A stretch of DNA of 64,000 nucleotides, from the NCBI RefSeq assembly GCF_002272835.1, contig NZ_MLAO01000001.1, positions 62,001 through 126,000 of the forward strand, given 5' to 3'. Source of the stretch: Helicobacter sp. 11S03491-1 (GTDB lineage Bacteria > Campylobacterota > Campylobacteria > Campylobacterales > Helicobacteraceae). Positions 54,886 through 63,371 of this stretch are shown one piece after another. The position numbers and the translations under genes were made by a program. A model generated the notes under the pieces. The model saw only the letters and a list, made by a program, of their open reading frames with translations, ran no database searches and was not told where the DNA came from. Positions within the stretch are counted from its first letter, which is position 1, and every line of letters starts with the position of its first letter.

Positions 54886-56205
54886 ATGGAAACATCAAAA
54901 ATCGTCTATGTTGGAATGAGTGGGGATCTTATCCATCCGGGACATATCAATATTCTAAAGATAGCCTCAAGTTATGGAAAAGTAATCGTAGGACTACTAA
55001 CAGATGAAGCAATTGCCTCTTACAAAAGACTCCCTTATATGAACTATGAACAAAGAAAGGAAATCATACAAACACTTATATATGTCTGTGAAGTTATCCC
55101 CCAAACAACCCTAAGTTACGAAGAAAATATCCGCAAACTTAAACCTGATTTTGTTGTCCATGGCGATGATTGGAAAAGCGGTCCTCAAGAAAAAACAAGA
55201 CAAAATGTTATTGATATTCTTAAAGAATTAGGCAAGGGCAAACTTATAGAACCCACTTATACTCCGGGTATTTCCTCCAGTTTGCTTAATGAAAATGCCA
55301 GAGCTATTGGCATTAGCACCAATGCAAGATTGTCTCTCCTAAGAAGACTCATTCAAGCCAAAAAGCCCTTACGTTTTCTGGAAGCCCACAATGCCATCTC
55401 AGCTCTAATTGTCCAAAATGCCTATGCACAACCCAATGGGGAGGGTAATGGCAAAATTGAATTTGATGGGATTTGGTCAAGCTCACTTACAGATTCTACA
55501 AGCAGAGGAAAACCCGATATTGAAGCTGTTGATCTCACATCAAGACTCACCACTATTAATGAGATTTTTGAAGTAACCACAAAGCCTTTGATTTATGATG
55601 CTGACACAGGGGGCAAAATCGAACATTTTGTCTTCACAATAAAATCTCTTGAACGCACAGGCGTAAGCGCTGTTATTATCGAAGACAAAATTGGCTTGAA
55701 GAAAAACTCTCTTTTTGGCAATGAAGTTGCCCAACAACAAGATAGCATAGAAAATTTTTGCCTCAAAATCAGCAGTGGCAAAAAATCTCAAGTCACATCA
55801 GATTTTATGATTATCGCTCGTATTGAAAGCCTTATTTTAGAAAAAGGCATTGAGGATGCCTTTATAAGGGCAAAAGCATATATACAAGCAGGGGCGGATG
55901 GGATTATGATCCATTCACGTCAAAAAAATCCCAATGAAATTTTTGAATTTCTCAAAATTTTTAGAGCATATGATGCTCATACCCCCGTTGTTTTAGTGCC
56001 TACAAGTTTCAATGAGATCACAGCTAAAGAGTTAGGAGAAGCCGGAGGGAATATCATCATTTATGCAAACCATTTGTTGCGTTCTGCATACCCGGCGATG
56101 AAAAATGTCGCTGAGGGAATCTTGAAATTTGATAGAAGCAAAGAAATTGAAGATAAATGTATGGACATTAAAGAAATTCTAAATCTCATTCCGGGGACAA
56201 AATAA
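54886..56205 (+). CDS. pepM: Cytidylyltransferase-PEP mutase fusion
   Basis: A 439-residue two-domain enzyme. Residues 1 to about 135 are a nucleotidyltransferase with [12 protein letters not shown] (the HxGH motif), of the CTP:phosphocholine type. Residues about 150-430 are PEP mutase: [15 protein letters not shown] and the diagnostic [13 protein letters not shown] mutase makes phosphonopyruvate, the first C-P bond step. The fused domain would make a CMP-phosphonate for transfer to a glycan, a pairing known from bacterial phosphonate gene clusters. Followed by the decarboxylase, dehydrogenase and LicD genes. Confidence 0.95.
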   Translation: METSKIVYVGMSGDLIHPGHINILKIASSYGKVIVGLLTDEAIASYKRLPYMNYEQRKEIIQTLIYVCEVIPQTTLSYEENIRKLKPDFVVHGDDWKSGPQEKTRQNVIDILKELGKGKLIEPTYTPGISSSLLNENARAIGISTNARLSLLRRLIQAKKPLRFLEAHNAISALIVQNAYAQPNGEGNGKIEFDGIWSSSLTDSTSRGKPDIEAVDLTSRLTTINEIFEVTTKPLIYDADTGGKIEHFVFTIKSLERTGVSAVIIEDKIGLKKNSLFGNEVAQQQDSIENFCLKISSGKKSQVTSDFMIIARIESLILEKGIEDAFIRAKAYIQAGADGIMIHSRQKNPNEIFEFLKIFRAYDAHTPVVLVPTSFNEITAKELGEAGGNIIIYANHLLRSAYPAMKNVAEGILKFDRSKEIEDKCMDIKEILNLIPGTK

Positions 56206-56206
56206 A

Positions 56207-56320
56207 ATGACTCCAAAAATAAAGTTTTCAATTTGCACTCAATCTCACAAAAAACAAGCCGGCTTGAGACTTATACAATGTCTCACACATCACCCAAAGG
56301 AAACATATGCTCAACACTAA
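56207..56320 (+). other. Short open frame between pepM and ppd
   Basis: A 37-codon frame (ATG at 56207, TAA at 56318-56320) overlaps the start of the decarboxylase gene. It is not like a known peptide and has only a weak GGGGA upstream. It may be noncoding, or a leader that couples translation. Confidence 0.2.
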
Positions 56321-57455
56321 AGATTTTGGAGAGATCCTCAAACAACATCGTTTTGTTACTTTTAGCGGCGTGCCCTGCTCTTTTCTCAATCCCCTTATCA
56401 ACTACGCTATCAATGAAAATGCCTTTATTATGGCTAACAACGAAGGTGATGGGGTAGCCATTGCTTCCGGAATCAGCCTGAATTCCAAACAAACAGGTGT
56501 TGTGCTTATGCAAAATAGCGGTCTTTCAAATGCGCTCTCTCCTCTTACAAGTCTCAATTATACTTTCAAAATCCCTATTCTTGGCTTCGTTTCTTTAAGA
56601 GGGCAGCAAGGTATTTGCGATGAACCTCAACATGAACTCTTGGGCACTATCACAGATAAAATTTTAAAAACTTGTCAAATTGATTATGATTTTTTAAGTC
56701 CGGATATAAATATAGCCGCCAAACAAGTAGCCCAAGCCGAAGAGATTATCAATCAAAACAAAAGCTTCTTTTTCATTGTTTGTAAAGACACTTTTGACTC
56801 TGTTAGTTTGCAAGCACCTCATTTTCACCAAATTGGAGAAAAATACTTTATACAAAAACCGACCAAACCTACTCTACCCCAAAGACTGGAGGCATTGGAA
56901 GTCATAGATTCCCTCAACAACAAAAATCTCATTGTCTTGGCAACCACCGGCAAAACAGGCAGAGAGCTTTATGAAATAAATGATAGCCAAAATTATCTCT
57001 ATATGGTTGGGTCTATGGGATGTATCTCTTCGTTTGGACTGGGAGTCTCTCTTGAAAATGATAAAAAAGTCATAGCCATTGATGGAGACTCAGCCTTACT
57101 CATGCGAATGGGAAATATGAGCACAAATGCCTATTACGCAAAAGGAAACTTTTGCCATATTTGTTTGGACAATCAAAGCCATGATTCTACAGGGGGTCAA
57201 TTTAGTCTCTCTTTTATTTGCAATCTGGCTCAAATTGCCTATAATTGTGGCTACAAAAAAGTCTTTTATGCCAATAATTTAGAAGATTTTAAAAATGCCT
57301 TAGTTGATTTTATTAATTGTGATGAAAAAACCGGAGCTACTTTTATTTATTTATCAATCCAAAAAGGGAGCAAAAAAGATCTTGGACGTCCAAAAATTAA
57401 ACCCTATGAAGTCAAAGAGAGATTGCAAAATTTTCTTCAAGAGAATGGCAAATGA
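56307..57455 (+). CDS. ppd: Phosphonopyruvate decarboxylase
   Basis: A 382-residue TPP enzyme that converts phosphonopyruvate to phosphonoacetaldehyde and so drives the unfavourable mutase step. Segments: FSGVPCSFLNPLI, NEGDGVAIASG, MQNSGLSNA, then the TPP-binding GDSALLMRMGN with DNQSHDSTGGQ. AAAGGAAACAT precedes the ATG. It overlaps the dehydrogenase gene by 4 bp. Confidence 0.95.
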   Translation: MLNTKDFGEILKQHRFVTFSGVPCSFLNPLINYAINENAFIMANNEGDGVAIASGISLNSKQTGVVLMQNSGLSNALSPLTSLNYTFKIPILGFVSLRGQQGICDEPQHELLGTITDKILKTCQIDYDFLSPDINIAAKQVAQAEEIINQNKSFFFIVCKDTFDSVSLQAPHFHQIGEKYFIQKPTKPTLPQRLEALEVIDSLNNKNLIVLATTGKTGRELYEINDSQNYLYMVGSMGCISSFGLGVSLENDKKVIAIDGDSALLMRMGNMSTNAYYAKGNFCHICLDNQSHDSTGGQFSLSFICNLAQIAYNCGYKKVFYANNLEDFKNALVDFINCDEKTGATFIYLSIQKGSKKDLGRPKIKPYEVKERLQNFLQENGK

Positions 57456-58495
57456 ATTTTAATTTTTACAACCCTGTCCAAATTGAATTTGGCATTGAAT
57501 ATTTAGAAGAAATCTCAAAAATAAAATCTCAAAATATTCTGCTGGTTACTTCAGATGGATTTCAAAAAAGAGGGATTGTCGATAAAATAAAGGGTATCCT
57601 CAATCATAAACTCAAAAAAGTTCTCCATCATATCGCTCCAAATCCTCAAATTCAGTTTTTTAACACTCTGGAAGGGGCTACAGATTCTATTGATTGTATT
57701 ATCGCACTCGGTGGGGGGAGTGTGATTGATTGTGCAAAAGCCCTAAGCATTGCAAGATCCTTGCAAATTCAAAACAATCTCCTCATCCCCAAACCAAACA
57801 AATCCCCTATTGATGTTTTTGCCTTTCCAACAACTGCAGGTACAAGCTCTGAGCTTACTCCTTGGGCAACTATTTGGGATAAAAAAGATCAAAAAAAATA
57901 TTCCTTACACCATGAAAATCTTTATTGCAAAAAAGCTTTTTATGATTCTCATCTCATGCTCACACTCCCTAGAGATATTACCATTGCTACTTCTCTGGAT
58001 GCCCTATCCCATTGTATAGAATCTATTTGGAACAAAAATGCAAATCCCATCTCTACAAATAATGCCCTCAAAGGCATACAACTTATTTTAGAAAACCTGC
58101 CCAAACTTCTTGATAATCCGGACTCCCTTTATTTAAGAGAGCAAATCAGCCTTGCAAGCATTTTTGCAGGGCTGGCATTTTGTGCTACTCAAACAGCTTT
58201 GGCTCATGCAATAAGCTACCCTATTACAATGCAAAAAAATATCCCTCATGGCATTGCTTGCAGCTTTAGTATCCCTTTTTTATTAGATAATCTCCCTGAG
58301 GGCAACCCAAAAAATATCCTTTCTCCTTATCAAAAAGATATAAAAAATCTTTTCGAACAACTTCATGTCAAAACAGATTTCAAAGACTATGGCATCACCC
58401 CCAAAGACATAGAAGATATATTCCACTCACTCAATTCAAGAGCAAAAAATAGCATTTTTGATCTTGAAGCGATACAAAATAAACTCATCAAATAA
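57452..58495 (+). CDS. Iron-type alcohol dehydrogenase, likely phosphonoacetaldehyde reductase
   Basis: A 347-residue group III alcohol dehydrogenase: IALGGGSVIDCAKAL cofactor loop, FPTTAGTSSELTPWA, the metal site DALSHCIESIW and HAISYP with PHGIACSF. In phosphonate clusters such enzymes reduce phosphonoacetaldehyde to 2-hydroxyethylphosphonate. An AEP aminotransferase, the other usual next step, is absent here. The product is therefore predicted to be 2-hydroxyethylphosphonate and not aminoethylphosphonate. Confidence 0.88.
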   Translation: MNFNFYNPVQIEFGIEYLEEISKIKSQNILLVTSDGFQKRGIVDKIKGILNHKLKKVLHHIAPNPQIQFFNTLEGATDSIDCIIALGGGSVIDCAKALSIARSLQIQNNLLIPKPNKSPIDVFAFPTTAGTSSELTPWATIWDKKDQKKYSLHHENLYCKKAFYDSHLMLTLPRDITIATSLDALSHCIESIWNKNANPISTNNALKGIQLILENLPKLLDNPDSLYLREQISLASIFAGLAFCATQTALAHAISYPITMQKNIPHGIACSFSIPFLLDNLPEGNPKNILSPYQKDIKNLFEQLHVKTDFKDYGITPKDIEDIFHSLNSRAKNSIFDLEAIQNKLIK

Positions 58496-58507
58496 AGGAA
58501 ATATCCA

Positions 58508-59404
58508 ATGGATAAACATCTTCTCAAGCAAATACAAAGCAAAACTCTAGAAGTCGCCAAAGAATTCAAAAGAGTTTGTGAAAAATACAACCTTAGATAT
58601 TTCATGTCTTGTGGGACTACACTTGGAGCAGCCAGACATAAAGGTTTTATTCCATGGGATGATGATATGGATTTTTATATGCCAAGAAGTGATTATGAGA
58701 AACTCATAGCCCTAGATCAACAAGACTCTTTAAATAACACTCATCATGTATTTGACAAAAAATTTATTTTCAAACATTGGGACAAAACACCCCATTATAT
58801 TTGGAATTTTGCGAAACTTGAAGACATAAATACGACCGTGATTGAATCCACTATTGCACAAAACAAGGTCAATTATAAAGGAGGGATTGGGATTGATATT
58901 TTTATCCTTGATGGAGGAGGAAATCATATACAAGAAGCCAAAAAACATTTTGAGACTTTGATGAAATTAGGGGGTCGAAGATATGAAAAATACTGGAAAC
59001 CCATTGCTTCAAACAGGAATAAATTCCCTATCAAACAAATCAAGCAAATTATACTCAATACCCGATCTCATTTGTTGTTTCAGCCTGTTTTGGATCATTT
59101 CAAACACAAGATAGAAAATTTGAGTCAAAAATACGACTTTGATGATTCAGAAATTATAGCAAGCCCTTTTGTATTGTCCAACTACCCGGATGCTATCCAT
59201 TTCAAAAAAGACTTTATCCCCTATGTTATGCTGGATTTTGAAGATACTCAATTCCGTGCTCCTAACAACTATGAAACCTATTTGAGTCGGTTATATGGAG
59301 ATTATATGACCCCTCCTCCTATCAGTGAGCAAACAGGGCATATGCCTTATTATGTCAATCTTGAGTTACCTTTTGCCCAATACCAACCCCCTTACTTGAG
59401 ATAA
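58508..59404 (+). CDS. LicD-family phosphotransferase
   Basis: A 298-residue LicD protein: CGTTLGAARHKGFIPWDDDMDFYMPRSDYEKL contains the family's conserved LGAxRHxGFIPWDDDxD core. LicD moves phosphocholine from CDP-choline to sugars. Here, next to a CMP-phosphonate pathway, it should place 2-hydroxyethylphosphonate on the glycan. AAGGAAATATCC precedes the ATG. Confidence 0.9.
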   Translation: MDKHLLKQIQSKTLEVAKEFKRVCEKYNLRYFMSCGTTLGAARHKGFIPWDDDMDFYMPRSDYEKLIALDQQDSLNNTHHVFDKKFIFKHWDKTPHYIWNFAKLEDINTTVIESTIAQNKVNYKGGIGIDIFILDGGGNHIQEAKKHFETLMKLGGRRYEKYWKPIASNRNKFPIKQIKQIILNTRSHLLFQPVLDHFKHKIENLSQKYDFDDSEIIASPFVLSNYPDAIHFKKDFIPYVMLDFEDTQFRAPNNYETYLSRLYGDYMTPPPISEQTGHMPYYVNLELPFAQYQPPYLR

Positions 59405-59411
59405 ACCAAAA

Positions 59412-60698
59412 ATGAAAATCCTCCATTTAGTATCTCAAGATTTTGGCGGGGCAGGGAGAGCAGCGCTAAGACTTCATCTTGCACTCCTTGATCAAGCAAA
59501 TGCCCATCCAAATGAATCCATTGAATCCCTCATGCTTGTCCAAGAAAAAAGCACTGATTACAAAAGTGTTTTGAGACTTGCTAAAACAACATCCCAAAAA
59601 ATCATGCAAAAAGCACGCCCTGCCCTTTGTAGGATTCCGTTAATATTTTATCCCAAACGCCATCAAGATATATTCTCAACAGATTTCATCCCCAACCCTC
59701 ATCTTATCAAGACCATTAATCATCTCCAACCTGATATTGTCCATTTGCATTGGATTAATAATGGATTTTTAAACATTAAAGATTTGAAAAAAATAAAAGC
59801 CCCCCTACTTTGGAGTTTGCATGACAGCAATGCCTATACAGGAGGTTGTCATGTCGTTTATCCTCATTGCAACCAAGCCCAAACCCATTGCCAAAAATGC
59901 CCTTTTTTAAAATCTCATTTTAAATTTGATTTGAGTTTTTGGATTTTTGCTAAAAAAGCAAAAACTTATTCCAAACTCAACCTCACCATTAATGGCTTAA
60001 GTCGTTGGATAACACAATGCGCCAAAGAATCTGCCCTTCTCAAAGATAAAAAAATCATCAATCTTCCTAACCCCATTGACACAAATATTTATTGCCCTAT
60101 CCCCAAAGATAGCGCCCGAGATATTCTCAAACTCCACCAATCCCAAAAAATCATCGCCTTTGGGGCACTAAGTGCGACAAGCCTGGCACGCAAAGGTTAT
60201 TTTGAACTTAAAGAAGCCTTGAAATTCTTGAAAAACAAAGATCGTCTCAAGCTTGTGATTTTTGGAGCAAGTGGGGATGAGAATGGAGAGACCCCGGATG
60301 TTAGTGGAATCCAAACTCATTATTTGGGGCATCTTCAAGATGATATAAGTCTCAGGCTTGTTTATAGCGCGGCTGATGTCATGGTAACTCCAAGTCTTTG
60401 TGAATCTTTTGGACAAACAGCCAGTGAGAGCTTATCTTGTGGGACTCCGGTAGTGTGTTTTGACACAAGCGGGCTTAAAGATATTATTGATCATCAAAAA
60501 ACCGGCTACCTTGCTAAAGCTTTTGATCCATTGGATTTGGCTAGAGGGATAGAGTGGGTGCTGGGATTAGATCCGCAAGCCTATCAAAGTCTCTCCCAAG
60601 AAGGCAGAAAAAAAGTACTGACCACATTCAATGCGCAAAAAATTGCAAAACAATATATCCAAAATTACAAGGAGATCCTTAATGCCCCCACTTCTTAA
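59412..60698 (+). CDS. GT4-family glycosyltransferase
   Basis: A 428-residue GT-B enzyme. SQDFGGAGRAALRLH at the N-terminus, a cysteine-rich stretch near 150-170 (GGCHV, HCQKCPFL), and the C-terminal donor site with TPSLCESFGQTASESLSCGTPVVCF. It belongs to the glycan assembly machinery. Sugar unknown. The next gene starts inside its 3' end (16-bp overlap). Confidence 0.88.
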   Translation: MKILHLVSQDFGGAGRAALRLHLALLDQANAHPNESIESLMLVQEKSTDYKSVLRLAKTTSQKIMQKARPALCRIPLIFYPKRHQDIFSTDFIPNPHLIKTINHLQPDIVHLHWINNGFLNIKDLKKIKAPLLWSLHDSNAYTGGCHVVYPHCNQAQTHCQKCPFLKSHFKFDLSFWIFAKKAKTYSKLNLTINGLSRWITQCAKESALLKDKKIINLPNPIDTNIYCPIPKDSARDILKLHQSQKIIAFGALSATSLARKGYFELKEALKFLKNKDRLKLVIFGASGDENGETPDVSGIQTHYLGHLQDDISLRLVYSAADVMVTPSLCESFGQTASESLSCGTPVVCFDTSGLKDIIDHQKTGYLAKAFDPLDLARGIEWVLGLDPQAYQSLSQEGRKKVLTTFNAQKIAKQYIQNYKEILNAPTS

Positions 60699-61415
60699 AC
60701 TGCCCTTTAGAATATGTAAAAAACTCTACCATGCCCTTAGAAAACCTTATAATCGCCTTTTTAATAAGCCTAAATGGCATAATCTAAGAAGCACAAAGCC
60801 TGTTTCAAAAATCTTTGGACTTGATAGGGGTACGCCTATAGATAGATTTTATACAGATATTTTTTTAAGCAAGCACACCTCATGTATTCGCGGAATTGTA
60901 TGTGAAATTGCAGAATCAACTTATACAATCAGATGGGGGGGGGGCAAGTGAATAAATACGAAATACTCCATTACACATCCGATAATCCAAAAGCTACAAT
61001 TATTGGGGATCTTAGAGAAAAAGATACCCTCCCCAAAGATTATCTGGATTGCTTTATTTGCACCTTCACGCTTAATTTTATTGATGAATATAAAAAAGCC
61101 ATACAAACCATTCACTCTATGTTAAAACAAAATGGAGTAGCCCTTGTTAGTGTAGCAGGACTTATCCAAATCAGTCGGTATGATTATGATCGTTGGGGAG
61201 ATTATCATCGATTTACGGATATGGGCATGCAAAAAGCCTTTGGAGAAGTATTTGGAGAAAAAAATATTGAAGTCAAGGCTTATGGCAATGTTTTAAGCGC
61301 CATGGGAGAACTTCAAGGAATTGCTGCGGAAGAACTTACAGAAGAAGAGTTGCTACAAGAAGACAATGATTACCAAGTCGTCATCACAATCAAAGCAATC
61401 AAAAATAATATTTAA
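60682..61415 (+). CDS. Class I SAM methyltransferase, phase-variable, OFF
   Basis: It starts at the ATG at 60682 with AAGGAG upstream. About 84 residues in, EIAESTYTIRW is followed by a 10-G tract at 60935-60944, then translation ends after GGK (TGA at 60949-60951). The continuation (QVNKYEILHYTSDNPKATIIGDL, FTLNFIDEYKKAIQTIHSMLK) is intact in another frame to 61415. 11 G joins them into a protein of about 244 residues. The tract encodes glycines where related methyltransferases have a natural F-G-G motif. OFF as read. An ATG at 60933 can start the downstream frame (MGGGQVNKY), but it lacks the N-terminus. Confidence 0.88.
60935..60944 (+). repeat. Poly-G tract 9 (10 G), methyltransferase
   Basis: The flanks are CAGAT before and CAAGTGA after. 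ON lengths are 8 or 11. Confidence 0.95.
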
Positions 61416-61424
61416 GAGGAAGAC

Positions 61425-62408
61425 ATGAGTTTAAAAAGCCAAATCATCAACAAACTCTCTAACTTTTGGCGGGTTCAAAAAATCTATCAAGGCAAAGCAA
61501 TTATTTTAATGCTTCACCGCATTGCCCCTCTAAATCCCCATAAACTCCCCGCCAATGAAAACATGAAAGTTTCCCCGGAATTTCTGGAAAATTTTATTGT
61601 GCATGCCAGAAAAGAGGGGTATAACTTTATTTCATTAGACAGTTTATATGAAGATTTGTGCAAAAATACTCTCAAAGATAAATCTTTGATAATCACCATT
61701 GATGATGGTTATAAGGACAATCTAGAATTTGGTTACCCTATTTTTGCCAAACATGATGTGCCATTTTGTATCTATGTATGCACTTCTTTTCCGCAACGTG
61801 AGCATAATATGTGGTGGTTTGGACTTGAAGATTATTTGCTTACTCACCACAGGGTTGATTTTTTTGGACAAAGCATAGATATAAACACCTTGCAAGCCAA
61901 ACAAGAGGTATTTTTAAAATTCCGAGAAGTTATCATTGCAAATTCAAGCAATTATCAAGACGCCGGAAATATCATGGAAAAATTAGGGATTTTCTATAAT
62001 CCCGGAGATTATGACTCCTTGGCTCTGAGTTGGGAAGAAATCAAAATCATGCTAAATAACAAAATCACTACTATCGGGCATCACACCCATACTCACCCAA
62101 TTTTTAACAATCTTGCTGATGACCAAATCATCTCTGAACTCACTTTGAGCAATGATTTGTTTTCTCTTCATTTAGGGTATATTCCAAAGCACTTCGCCTA
62201 TCCGTTTGGAAGCGTGGCAGAAGTGAGCAAAAAACATTTCCAAATCCTAAAAAATGCAGGATTCAAAACAGCTACAACTACCAGAAAAGGCACTTTATAC
62301 CCCCAACACAAAAAATATTTGAGCGCCCTCCCCAGAGTGTTTTTTAATGAAAGTTTTAAGATACAAGATTGCTTTAAAATACGCAAAAAAATAATTGTTA
62401 CAGACTAA
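61425..62408 (+). CDS. Polysaccharide deacetylase (NodB/CE4 family)
   Basis: A 327-residue carbohydrate esterase: LMLHRI at the N-terminus, TIDDGYKDN (catalytic and metal Asp, about 91), GHHTHTHP (metal His, about 217) and HFAYPFG. It removes N-acetyl groups from a glycan or a lipid-linked precursor and could free amino groups for other acylation. AGAGGAAG precedes the ATG. Confidence 0.9.
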   Translation: MSLKSQIINKLSNFWRVQKIYQGKAIILMLHRIAPLNPHKLPANENMKVSPEFLENFIVHARKEGYNFISLDSLYEDLCKNTLKDKSLIITIDDGYKDNLEFGYPIFAKHDVPFCIYVCTSFPQREHNMWWFGLEDYLLTHHRVDFFGQSIDINTLQAKQEVFLKFREVIIANSSNYQDAGNIMEKLGIFYNPGDYDSLALSWEEIKIMLNNKITTIGHHTHTHPIFNNLADDQIISELTLSNDLFSLHLGYIPKHFAYPFGSVAEVSKKHFQILKNAGFKTATTTRKGTLYPQHKKYLSALPRVFFNESFKIQDCFKIRKKIIVTD

Positions 62409-62436
62409 ATCTCATCGTAAATAATGGCTTTTTCTG

Positions 62437-62442
62437 TATAAT
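62437..62442 (+). promoter_or_regulatory. -10 box before the methyltransferase pair
   Basis: TGTATAAT, 69 bp before the ATG at 62511, in a 102-bp gap. Confidence 0.45.
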
Positions 62443-62510
62443 ACTTAACAAAAAGATGAAAATAAAATGATTTTATCTACCCATAGCAAGGAAAAAACAA
62501 GGAGAAATAA

Positions 62511-63371
62511 ATGCAAATAGCACTTGATAATAAAGATTTAAGTCCCAATGAACGCCAAAGTATTCAAAATCTACTCCAATCTCAAAATCCCAATATCACG
62601 GATGATTTAGAACAAATTTGGTATTTGATGGATAAAGTATGGGATGAGATGGGTTGCGATAATACAAAACTTGATTGGAACAAAATTGCGCAATACTACA
62701 ACCACCCTGTTTGGCTGCTAAACGGACTTTTTATCGAAAATCATGATCTCTCTATCCAAATCCGTCAAAATATTGCCTCATATATTGCAACATCAGATTT
62801 TCAAAATATCTTAGATTATGGGGGAGGGTTTGGGACACTTGCAAAAACCATAGCGCACAAAGCCCCGCACAAACAAGTCTATATTTATGAACCATATCCA
62901 AGTCAATACGCAAAAAAATGTATCCGTCATTATGATAATATTCATTTTGTATCTAAGCTTGAAGATAATTTTTTTGATTGTATTATTGCTACAGATGTTT
63001 TAGAACATGTCCAAGACCCCCTAAAAACATTTGGACAAATGCTAAATAGTCTAAAAATTGGAGGAGAAGCAATTATTGCAAATTGTTTTTATCCTTGTAT
63101 CCAATGCCATTTGCCCCATAACTTCCACTATCGCTACAGTTTCAATGCCTTTACCCATTGGATGGGGTTGAAAAATTTAGGACCTCTACAAGATACCCAT
63201 GCCACTTTATTTAAGAAGCTTAAAAAGCAAGAAATTAATCCTTATATTAAAACCATAGGGGGGGGGGGCAGTAGAATCTTTTATAAGCTCATCTCTTCAG
63301 TAGAATTTATGAGACCTATGCTCAGACCTATCAAAAGATATATAAAACGCAAACTGAAAGGAACGAAATGA
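62511..63371 (+). CDS. Class I SAM methyltransferase with in-frame poly-G, ON
   Basis: A 286-residue enzyme: ILDYGGGFGTLAKTIA (SAM loop), IYEPYPSQYA and DCIIATDVLEHVQDP. An 11-G tract at 63258-63268 falls after residue 249 and is in frame with the last 33 or so residues, a basic tail (RPIKRYIKRKLKG) that may bind membrane. 10 G would end after about 15 other residues and 12 G at once. AAGGAG precedes the ATG. The stop overlaps the next ATG (ATGA), which fits the ON state. Confidence 0.87.
   Translation: MQIALDNKDLSPNERQSIQNLLQSQNPNITDDLEQIWYLMDKVWDEMGCDNTKLDWNKIAQYYNHPVWLLNGLFIENHDLSIQIRQNIASYIATSDFQNILDYGGGFGTLAKTIAHKAPHKQVYIYEPYPSQYAKKCIRHYDNIHFVSKLEDNFFDCIIATDVLEHVQDPLKTFGQMLNSLKIGGEAIIANCFYPCIQCHLPHNFHYRYSFNAFTHWMGLKNLGPLQDTHATLFKKLKKQEINPYIKTIGGGGSRIFYKLISSVEFMRPMLRPIKRYIKRKLKGTK
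63258..63268 (+). repeat. Poly-G tract 10 (11 G), methyltransferase
   Basis: The flanks are CCATA before and CAGTAGAATC after. In frame as read. Confidence 0.95.

Noticed and set aside
34196-63371. Frameshifts as pseudogenes or plain sequencing errors
   Set aside because: Every frameshift is at a G tract, and the sequence on both sides is intact and matches one family. Errors in tract length remain possible for single tracts, but two otherwise identical copies already differ in length.
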